DNA from: Crossaster papposus
Taxonomy: Eukaryota; Echinodermata; Asteroidea; Velatida; Solasteridae
Direction: 5' to 3'
Assembly (NCBI GenBank): GCA_037893245.1
Contig: JBAIAA010000238.1
Coordinates: forward strand, 1,674,001 to 1,738,000
DNA length: 64,000 bases
The notes beneath the pieces were generated by a model. It was not told the origin of the DNA. It worked only from the letters and a program-made list of their open reading frames with translations, and ran no database searches. Below, in pieces: positions 11,211 to 23,200 of the stretch. How positions within the stretch are numbered: position 1 is the stretch's first letter; each line of letters starts with the position of its first letter. The position numbers and the translations under genes are program-made.

Positions 11211-14200
11211 GTAAGTTATTTCTTTCTTTCTTTCTGTAAAAACACAAAACCAGAACTTGGCCGTCCGAACCGAACCGAACCAAAACGCTGGTCTGAAAGT
11301 TTGACAAGCTGTACATGATAATGTATAGCGCTACAAGTGAGCGGAAGAAAATAATCACAAGGATGATTGAAATGTTTGTGTTTTGATCAGTCGCTTCTTG
11401 CATCTTCATTGTAACAGGTTCAGTGGACTAGCTACTGGTACTAGTACATGTAATTAGTACACCTCATAAATATTAATGAGCAAATTGGAGCGTGTCATTG
11501 GCCAATTCTGTCGCGCGTCCAGGAAGTAAAAATGATACGCTGCCATGTGACGTCATCCCGGTGATTATTCAGCTTGCTGCCATGCGGTATTCTTTCTGGT
11601 AGCACCAACAAATCTCTCGGGAACCCGCCTCGTAGACATGTAGTCTGTGGCTTGTAATCTTTACGGAACCAGTCTCAGTAACATTACTTAGAGATTTCCA
11701 TCATTGACTGACGAAGAACTTGAATACAGATGCAAAATCTACGAAGGCCGCTTTAAAACGACAAGGCAATGAATATTTATGAGGTGTATATGTAGCAAAA
11801 CAAATACAGCATGGTTTATTTCAGGAAAATAGTGAGAATTATTTGTTCCTCGGTGTAGGTCAGCTGAACTACCTCCCTCCGCTTTGCGTCGGGAGGTAGT
11901 CGAGCTGACCTACGCCATGGGACCAGTAATTCCCACTACTACCCCTCAAACCATGCTGCATTTGTATACTACAGCACGGTGCACTGATCACCGTGGATTA
12001 CCAAGTAGTGTACTGTGGTGATTCATGGCAGTACCTGGCCGGCCACAGACAGCTGGCCCTAGTGCAGATTGAATGTGCAGTTGTTTTTCTAGTCTTGGTT
12101 GCAAGACGTCCAAATCACGGTATGCAGTGCGCTTAGGCCGCCTGAAGCGGCGCATGTCACACGCGCATGCAAATGCGACACAATTCTGCTCGAAATTTTC
12201 AGAGCAATTATGTCAGTCAGCCAAGACGTCCTATTCGACGTCCCCTCTTTCTTTTTGCATTGCAGGCCAAGGAGCCCAAGGCTGTCATCGATCTAGGGAG
12301 TCTCAATGTGGCCTTCTGCTCTGACAAGGTGGGCAATCCCAACGGTATGCAGCTGTACTTTGAGCAAAAAGGCGGGGAGATTCGCAACATCTTCGTCTAC
12401 ACTGACACCGGCAAAGTAAGTGGTACATGAAGGATTTAACTATAGGGCTAATGCTGCGTTCCAATCGCGTCGTGTTTATCGTGTTCACCGTGAATTTCTC
12501 CACGTTACTTTTCCAAACGCTACTCACCAAGACGCACGCGCACAGTCGAGTTAGTCGTGCGGTAAGGACATTCTTTATCGCGCAAGAACTCGTACGTGAA
12601 CCAACACGCATGCGCGAGTATTTCAATCGTTATGAAGTCGTGAACATGGAGAAAACAATTTCACCTCGTGTTCACCACTGGTGAACACGAGTTACCAGGC
12701 GATTAGAACGCCGTTATACGACTTGTGAACTCGTGAACACGATAAACACGACGCGATTGGAACGCAGCAATAGTGTATACAATCCTGCAAACAAATAAAA
12801 GATGGTGAAAATGGACCATAGAGCTACATGTACATATTAAATTACTAGAGCGCTGGCTCTATGTACAAAGTTGATGCGAGCTGGGCGCATCCATGTTTGT
12901 ACACAAACCTATGGAAAACTTGAAACTTTGTACGGCTTTTGTACGGCTATTTGCATATCTGCGTTTGAATTCTATACAGTGCGTTACCGAAGCCGCTACG
13001 CCCAAAACTGAAATTTACGATTAGCAAATGAGCGTTTCATTTTTTTATCTGCGCAAACTTTTTTTTTTAACTTGCATGATGTGTGAAAGTTGTTTGCGTC
13101 TGTTCTACTTGCACGCGCGTTGCATTTAGAGTACACTGTCAAAATTCAATCCATCTATTTTTACTATGTTCTACAACACGCACATGAATTCAAAATGTCT
13201 GCGTACAGGATGGTTTCAAAGTATCTCCACGTAAGTATCTCCAAGTAATACTGAGATATTTAAAAAAAAAGTTAAAGACTATTGCATTTTTACCCCAGTT
13301 TACCCTATGTACAGGTATAAAATACAACAGACAAAAATAACAAAACTCATAATTTCCCTACACTGTACCTACATGGATACAATTGAGGTGTTACTGTATT
13401 TTCTTGGCCTAATGAAATATTTTGCCATTTGCTTCTTCAGGAGATCATAGACTGGTACAATGCAATCCGTCACATGAAGTACAACCGTCTCATGGTGGCT
13501 TTCCCAGGCGGCCTAAGCCAGGAGGAGGTTGGTATAACAAAAAGTGGTGGTGGGAGAAATCTGATTTCAAAATACGGTTATCTTAATTTTTTTCTTCTTT
13601 AAACCAAATCACAAATATTCTATTTTGTCTTTACAAACTAAACAAAACTCCAGGGCCGATGTTTTCTTCAAAGCCTGCTAACTTAGCAGACAACTCGGCC
13701 ACCTGCTAATTCCGTAGTTTTCTGCTTTCTGGTTACCAACTATTTTTTTATGCATAAAATCTTGCTAAGAATGTTGCCAGCTAAAGGTAGTTGGCAGCTA
13801 GATTTGTTAAGCAGGCAGCTAGGACATTGGACAGTTCGTAAAACCCAAAAAATGAAAAATGTCAATAGAGTATGTTTTGAATGGGTCATGACTTTTAGGA
13901 ACAGCAGTAAATCTGATACATTAGGCATATACATGTATGTGTGCATTGAAATCTGAAACCAGAAAACGTGGGATTGCCTCCGTTTGGGGGGTTTCAGAGC
14001 ACTCAAAATCCCCAGTTTGGCAATCCATAATCAACGGAACATGATCTACATGTACATGTATACCTTTCGATGCTACATTAGGCTTCTTCCAACACCTAAA
14101 TTGTTTCGTTTGAGCGACACAAAATCCAAAGAAATGACGAAGAAGCGTGTAAACTTTCCTCGCGTACGACGTGTACATAACTATATGCTCATCGCATATC

Positions 14201-17200
14201 GCATAGTCTCCATATGTGCGGATGTGTGCTCGTATACACGCAGCCCTATGGGGAAGGTAACACAATAATAATAATAATAATAATAATTTGTATTGCGCAA
14301 ATTCCATAAAAAAAATTATGTTCAAATGCGCATAACTATGTAGTGTACTTGCATTACAACTAAAGAATTGGTTAAAATAAAAAGATACTAATTAATAATT
14401 AACCAGTTCGCGCCGGGATTATTTTAACATCGCCGAGCCGACGGGCGGGATTATTTTTAACGAAACTCGATCCGAAGCGTGTTCAGGCCTATAGTGCTGG
14501 GTAGCACACCCACGCATTTCCGGCCTTGCGCGCTGCTGACATACATTTCCGAACTTGAACTTGGCGTATATATTCGTCATCCGTTTTGAATTTGGGGAAA
14601 TTTTTGCGTTTATATTCGTCATCCGGCGCGAACTGGTTAACACATAAAAAGTACGATAACATAGATCGATCGATTACCCTATAAATCAATCATTGATACA
14701 TATACACTAAGGAACAAGTGTGTTTTTAACTTCCGCTTTAAATCTACAAGAGTCGGAGCTGAGCGGGCATTTTGGGGCAGCGATCGGTTCCATAAAGTGG
14801 GTGCAGCTACAAGAAATGCTCTGTCACCGAGTGTTTTTGACAACTTTCCACTGGGTAGACTTAGCAGATTAGAAGTTTGAGATCGTAAGGAATAACTGGA
14901 ATTCGTCCTTTTTGTTAATACATATTTGGGAGCCTGGTTATGAAATGCTTTAAATGTCAGTAACAATACTTTAAATTGAATACGAGCTGGAATGGGAAGC
15001 CAGTGTAGTGTCTGTAACATGGGGGTAACGTGAGCGTATCTAGAAGCACCATATACAAGTCTTGCCGCTGTATTTTGAACACGTTGTAGTTTATCCAAGT
15101 ATGATTTTGGTAAGCCAAAATAAAGACTGTTGCAGTAATCAAGTCGGGAAGTTATTAAAGCATGGACCAAAATGTTAAGGGTGTCTCTAGATACAAATCT
15201 AGGACAATAGGATAAATTTACCCCAGAGCGACAATCCTTAGAAATCTACTTATCCCAGAGTGGAAACGCCATAGCGTTAAATATTACAATAGGACAAAGG
15301 AAAACAAAAGACAGTAACAAAACAAGTCTCCATATGCGCGGTTTGATGTACACACGTGTGTTGATGTACGTACGTGTGTTGATGTACGTACGTGTGTGCG
15401 TGCTCTGGTACCACATAACGACCGAGGGGCGAGACACAAAGGAGAACAAAGGAAACAAAAGCCCCTCGGTCGGCGGTATGAATGGAAAAATTCGGTCCTC
15501 GATCGACGGTGCAAGCGCAAAACAATGGGGATTGGGTATAACATAGGAATAAAGGAAAACACAATATCGAACCTCGATCGTTATGTGGTTCACGACGATG
15601 TGTACGTACGTGTGTAATTGTACGTACGTCTGTGTGCATTGTACATGGGCTCAATTGCTAATCACATTCACTATAAAAGCATGCAACATGAATATTCATA
15701 TTCCCTTCATTCGTAACCAATCAAACTGCGCCGTAAATATATATTCATATTTTCTTGATTCTTAGCCAATCAGAGTACTCCGTACAAATTTCGGTAGCAG
15801 GCGACATGCCTCGTGCACAACGAAAATTACAGATGGTTCAAGTCGGTATATTGGGGATCGACGCACACGCATCTTTGGGCCGAAGTTGCACAGAACGTGA
15901 AACATATTTAACCGCTCGCTACATTTACAACCCCTGGAAGTGCGGCGGCGTAGGTGGACTAACAACTTAATTACTGTCTTTAATTTCAAGTCTGAAATGT
16001 AAGGAAAAAATGAATGCGAACTCTCTGTTATATAAAATTACATTTAGGCAGGCTACATGTGAATAAACCACTAGTAAGTATTAAGGCGTTTACAATCAGA
16101 AACCACGGGGAAAATTGGAGGATGTTCCAGTTGTTTTCATTTAATTGCCGTGTCACTAAGAAAATATTTGAAAAATAGGTTGGTTTCAAATATTTGGTTT
16201 CCAAAATCAAAATCCGAATAGTGGAATTCAAACCGAATATTTAAATCCAACCACTAATATGTGACCCGCTCTGTGAAAATGAGTCAAATGTCGCACAGTG
16301 CGCTTACGAGATTTGGGTGGTTGAACGCGGAGAGGGGGGTTTTCGTACGGAAATTTGATATTCCTATTTCATGATTTTCACCGTGATTAGGATCTATATT
16401 TTCAATTTCTACATTAAAACATGCTGAATTAAATCAGATTTAGTGAGAAAAACCGGTTTTGTATTCTATTGCATACATCTCTCAAAGGGAAATAAATTTG
16501 TTAATGCATGATTATCCATGAATGGAGTTTTCAGATTTCGCAAAATCACCAAAATTAAGATCGGTGTATCACAAGAACGCAACATGCTACAGACCTCTAA
16601 CATATATCAGATTAAAGAGGACATTGTACTTTTTCTAATGGTATACATAACTCTGTTTGTCAAATTTTCGACATCCGACTCATTTTCACAGAGCAGGTTA
16701 CATATAAGGACGGCATCCAGGTTGAAAACATTTAAGCAAAAGTTCTACAAATACCTTGGCATGCACATATATGAGACCATAGAGCAAGGAACAGACTAAC
16801 ACTCTTGCAGGCTTTGAAGTATACCTACATTTCTTCACCTAACTCTTTACCTTTAGTATATTCTTCTTAAAATTCCTACTATTTCTTTCTTTCTTCTATT
16901 AACCCTAACTACCCCAAGCCCATCAAACTCCAACTGCAGGTTTGGTACCAAACATTAGCAACTTGTTGTTGGACTTTGTTTGACTCGGTACAGAAGGGCC
17001 CAGGGAGACCCTGTTGAATTATGTAAGGTTCAGGACAGAAAGGCATGAGACTTGTAATAATGTTGGAGCTTGGGGGAATGCACAGGTGATTTTTCGTGAG
17101 TGAGCTCACCCATGGTCACAGCACAGTTCGTGGTCAACTGTAAATGTGTACACCCTGTGTGTACTCAACCAAACACACTCCAGCACAAACAACCAATGGC

Positions 17201-20200
17201 CAGTCATCACAGCCCTGATGCTGAACACTGAACAATGCATAGACCCATCTGTACCAAGTCAATCAAACTTCAATTGGAGCAAAAAAATTGCAAAAAATTT
17301 AGCACAAAAGTCTTGCTCATTAAAAACAGGTTACCAGCCAAAATTATACGTGTTTTTCATGCTAAGGCTGATTATCAATCCAGAACAATAAAGATCAGGT
17401 GAAAATTTGATCTGTAACCTTATTTTTGCCAAGGACAAATTGTCATGCTAAGCAAATTGTTGTGCTTAGCAGCTCTATAAAATTGGCCCCTGTTGGGTTC
17501 AGTACCAATAATTACCTAACATGTGTGCAGTTTTTGAAGTTTGCTAGGTTTAGTGAGTTAGTCTTGCATACGCACTGTGGACCTCCGAACAATATAGGAC
17601 TTGCCCAGGTCCACAATCCATTTTTCAGTTTCCGAAAAAGAGTGCTAGAGGAAAAACGGGTTAGGGTTCTATATAGAAAAGATAGAAGGAACAGCTGAGA
17701 GGCCCAGAATCAAAATTTGAGGGTAAATTTGTTTTGGGGAAGTGAGAAAAATGAGTATTTAGTCAACGTTTTTTAACTACACGAAGACAAAGGAATGTCC
17801 ACAGTACGTATGTAAGGTAAAGCTAAGTGTGTTTTCTAGTGCGAGAGCCTAGGGTGGTTGGATTAATTCTTTGTTCCATAGGTACATGTAATATTTAAAT
17901 GCTGCTTTACGCACTTGTTTGGTCCCCGGGACGGGCGGTGAGCATAAACAAATTCAAACAAATTCTTCACAATGTGCCCATAATGCTGCAGCCAGTGTTC
18001 GGACACAAAAGTGCTCAAACGAAATGTCGTCCTTCGGTTTTTGCTGTGCGCACAAAGATTTATCAAATTTCTTTTGGGTTAAGTTACAAACTTTGAAAAG
18101 TAAAGGTAAAATTATATGCACCATTAGATAACCAGGCTGCTGAACAGAGGAGATGTATTGAAAGAAGGTTGGCTGCATAAAACCGGCTCTAAGGGTAGCG
18201 AAGCGTTCCGGAAGCGTTGGGTGGTCCTTACCTACAAGCGGATTACCTACTACGAGACACAGTTGGTGAGTAGAAACATTTGTATGTCCTGCCCGCGAAG
18301 CCCAACGGGGCACATCCGATTTAGTTAACCTTGCATAGGCCATGTCCGAAACAAGTGTCTAGAGCTACAGTCTATGTCTACAGCTACAGCTATGTCTACG
18401 TAGGCGCTAAGGCAAATGGGATTCGGACGTGGCTACGGTAGAGCCTACAGCTAGTTATTGCGCCCCCAAGCGATGCTTGAACTAGTGTTTGCAAAAATAT
18501 GATGTAAGAATTTACAACAATTATCGTCTGCTAGATGTTACGCAATGTTTGTTTACAGCCGGTCGAAATACCTGATGATATTGACGTATTTGTCGGTCTG
18601 TTGGTTTCAATTCAATGCACTTTTATTGAAAAATAAACGAAAATTTGCTCTAAAATTAACGTTAAGTGCTGCCGCCATTTTGTTTTGCCTACGCTAGACA
18701 ACTTATTTTCAGCTAGATTTTTAGCTCTAGATGGCATTTCGGACAGCGCTTACAAAATGGCCGACGCAGACAATAGCCATAGCTGTAGCTCTAGACACCC
18801 GTTTCGGACACGGCAATACTCTCTGTGGACCTGTGAGCAAAGAAAGATGTCCACAGGACGCAGGAAGAGTGAACGGTCTGTGGGTTTGCACACGTCCACA
18901 GCGTATTTACCCCTTCCTTGTAAAACAACTTTGTAGGCAAATGGGATCTGTCGCAAAAAATGAAGGGGTCAGATGAGTGTTCACTGTGTATTAAAGAAAA
19001 ATTAAGGTCGTGTCCGAAACAGATGTCTAGATCTATAGCTACGGCTATTGTCTGCGTTGGCCATTTTGTAGCGCTGTCCGAAAATGCTGTCTAGAGCTAC
19101 AGCTATGGCTACAACGTCACAAAAATCTAGCCGTAAAAGAGGTTGTCTAGCTCAGGCCAAACAAAATGGCGGCAGCACTAACGTTAATTTTGGAGCAAAT
19201 CTTCGTTTATTTTTCAATAAGAGTGCATTGAATTGAAACCAACAGACCGACAAATACGTCAATATCATCAGGCGATAGCAGACGATAATTGTTGTAAATT
19301 CTTACATCGTAATTTTGAAAACACTAATTCAAGCATCGCTTGGGGGTGCAATAACTAGCCGTAGGCTCTACCGTAGCCGCGTCCGAATTCCATTTGCCTT
19401 AGCGCCTACGTAGACGTAGCTGTAGCTGTAGACGTAGACCGTAGCTCTAGACACTCATTTCTGACACGGTCTTAGCTTCATGAGAACCAAGTATTACCAT
19501 TCACAGTAGGTATGAGGAGGTGAGACTGGCGACTGAATTTGTGATTCTAAATTCGGTACCCACTTTGGGCTTGTATACTTTGGTTATGAATTCTTGTTTA
19601 CTTGCTTTCTGGGTATGGGCCCAGAGAGCGCTGTGGTATATGTAAAATCTAGCGAATTAAGCCTATGGCCTATAAGTATAAGGATGAATGCAAAAGTAGG
19701 TATTAGCAGGAAAGTATCGTCACCTCGCGGACTACCTCAAATCACCTCGGATTTGGTGGAATTGATATGCGATGCCACCTGGCAGTAAATTATACGCACA
19801 GAGCTACAGAAGACGAAATAATTGTTTTTCTAATATGACAATATTTATAAGGATCTTTTAAAATTTGTATCTACCAATCATTTGCAGGATGACGTTTGCA
19901 AGAAATCAGTGGTGCTAGGAACAAACACTAAGGAGTACAGATGTTTAGAAGGCGTTCCCCAAGGCAAGCTAGATCAGGGATTTGCCTTCACCTTGCGGGT
20001 GCCGGGCCGAGATTTCTTCTTCTCCGCAGAGACGGGAACAGAGCGCAAACAGTGGATGGAAGCCATTAATAAAGAGATAGGCACAATGAGTAACAAAGTT
20101 AACTAGGATCCCAAACAAAAAGTGGGTTTGTGTTACTTGTGTGTGGTTTCTGTCGAACTCTGTCTTCAATTTTATAGATAATTAAGAAGCGCTTTAAAAA

Positions 20201-23200
20201 CTGGGGGTTGGTAGGTTATATTTTGTATTTTTGTATTTTTTGGAGGGAGTTATTAACTGTGATTTGATTTTTGTTTGAAGACTAATTGAAGAGTTCAGGC
20301 ACAAAAGCGAAACAAAATTTGATTATCATATACTAATACTAGGCACTTGGAGCTTTCAGTTGATATTGTTAAAAATTACTACACTTCTAGTGGCATATTT
20401 CGGGGCCATTGACAATGGGTGATATTTACCCTCCCTCTAAATATTTTCTTGCCCCCCCCCCCAAAAAAAAGTCTGGTGCTGCAACTGTGTACAAGTGAGG
20501 TTCTTTTCATGTGATGTGGCTAAGCGAAATGAGTCGGAAGTCAGGAATCCTGATTTTGAGATATGGGCCGGAATATGTACTGGCTGGAATTTTTTTTTTA
20601 AGTAAAAGGTAAACTATTAATTTTTTTACACAGCGAAGAAAAAAATAAAATTAAATCTTAAAGGAAACGGATCAAAAACAGTGATTTTGTTCAACCCAGA
20701 GTTTGATTATCGCCTACAGTTGCGAAGTTATGAAAACATGAACGAATTTTAGAAAATGAATGAGATCCAGAAATATCCACATTTGACATGGTGTTTTCCA
20801 TTTGTACATGTACTGTTCTAATTAACATGCCTAGTTTCATTGCATACCTTGCAACAATGTTACTGTTACTGAGTTTGTTGTTGTTTTTCAACGACTCACT
20901 TAATTCTGATTTGCTCTCTTTTCTTCTTTTTAATGCCGTGTGTCGCTACTTAACGTGTCTTTACTTTGAAACCGAAAGTCGTATCAACTTTGGGTTTTGA
21001 ATTGAAGTTTGAACCAGTTCGCGCCGGGATTATTTTAACATCACCGAGCCTAGAAAGTTTTTTATTACATGACAAGATTTATGTTTTTAACCAATATTTT
21101 TCTACTGACTTGTACTTGATATTCTAAATGTTTTCGTAATAATGTGTAATTGTGAACAAATGTTATAATTTTCTATTCAAATTTTCTATAGTGGGATTAA
21201 TTAATGTTAATCATTAACATGTATGTAAACAAAATTGTGAAAACTCAACCAAAAATAGGCAACTAAGATTTTATGCAGTGTGACATATTTTTAGCACAAC
21301 AGAAAATACTAGCAGTTGCTTCGGTATTTTGCTGATCAAAGGTCGTTTCCTTTTAAGAAGACACTACAGTCTGAAATGTGCCCATTTGCGCTACAAAATG
21401 TATTTGTGAACAATTTCCAACAAGCATTTATATTAACTTGCTGTGTATATTTGTATAAATGGCACTGGAAATGTAATTTTAGATGAAAATTGATTTGTTT
21501 GTTGTGGTTCACTTGATATCAACTGTCTGGTTTGAATCAACTTCTTAATTGTGTTGTAACAATTGTAGAATTACTTACTGATTATGCATGACAACAGTGT
21601 AACATGAATTAAACATTCTCAAACAAAAAGTTTTATTGTTGGTGTGTTTGTCATTAATATAAAAATAGTTTGTTGTTTATGTATTTATTTCGTTTTTATT
21701 TATCCATCCAAATATTTTCCTTTTATTTCTCCCTGCTTTTCCCCACCCCACTCCTTTTCTCCACCTTTTCTTTAGTATTGGGGAATCCCTTTTTGCTTTT
21801 TCTCTTAAAATAAAAAAAGCTTCGTTTTTGTTATGTTTTTTTGTTTTGCTTTCTTTTCTTTACTTTGTACACGTTTCATTCACAGGGTCACATTAAACAG
21901 ACTTGGATCTTAATGAAACTTGACACATACTTTGAATTCGCATTGAACTTGTGTATATTACTTGTGTATAATCAGACGCCCATGATGGCGTCATCACGTG
22001 ACGTGTTAAGTCATCTTAAAGGTGTAATAGATTTAATCTTTGAAATTGAATATTAAATAAAACGTGAAAGACCGGAGCTTGAAGTTTGTGGCAATCGATA
22101 CAATAATGAAGGATCTTCATTTTATCTCATGTGCATAAAATCACGTGACCCTTTCTTTCGGTCCTAACCGGAAGTGCCTTATAATTTAAAAGTGAAAAAT
22201 GTGAATTAACTTTCAACGATGTTAGTCTTTGGCTATTGTGCTTTTCAAAAAAGGTTACTGGTGACATCATAAAATGTTATAGCACCCTCTAGCGACAGGT
22301 TGAAAAATATTTAAAATGAATATTCAGTTGATGTGTGTGGCGAAGATTGCTGAAATTACTTTATAATTGATGTATATAATCAGGTTTATGCTAAGAACAA
22401 GTTGAGTGGGTGAAAAATGTATGATATCACCAGGCCGGAAGTTACAAAAAAACAAACTTGAAACTTGAAGAAAAAAAAATATATATATAAAAATATACGA
22501 CGGCAGATTTTATTCAGATTTTTGCTTCAAATAGTAAAGTTAAGACAGCTCTCTAGTTTTCTGTTAATGACGTCACGAAGTATCAGATTAAAAGCAACCA
22601 AGGATTTCTAGATTTAATCTTTGAAAATCAATATCAAATCAACTGTAAAAGATCTGATCTTGATTTTTTACGGGATTTTATAGAATATTCTTGAATATAA
22701 GTTTACGTTATATTACCTTCAAAATAACAGGACTGTTCCTTGCCGTCCAAACCGAAAATGCCTTGTAATTGAAAAGTATAAAAATGATGTAAACTGACTT
22801 TCAACGATGTCAGTCTCTGGCACTTTATACTTCACAAAAATATACCGGTGACATCATATAATGGTAGAGCGCCCTCTAGCGGCAGGTTTTTAAATGTTTA
22901 AAATTAGTTGATTCGTGTGGCAAAGTTTGCTGAAATCACTTTATAATTGATATATATAATTAGCTTCATGCTAAGAACAAGTTGAAGGGGAGAAATATTG
23001 ATGATGTCACCAGACTGGAAGTTGCAATGAAAAGACCTTTAAATATAAAAACAAGTAGTCGCTGGCTTGTACTGTACTGTACAAAAAAGTTACTGGTGAC
23101 GTCAAAACGGAGTTTTCAGTTGATTATTGTGGCAAAGTTTGCGGTAATTGCTTCAAGAGAAATATTGATGACGTCGCCAGATTGAAAGTTACAATGAAAA

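Noticed and set aside
12303..12626. Minus-strand 107-codon frame
   Set aside because: Overlaps the ADAP PH1 exon and a palindromic MITE on the opposite strand.
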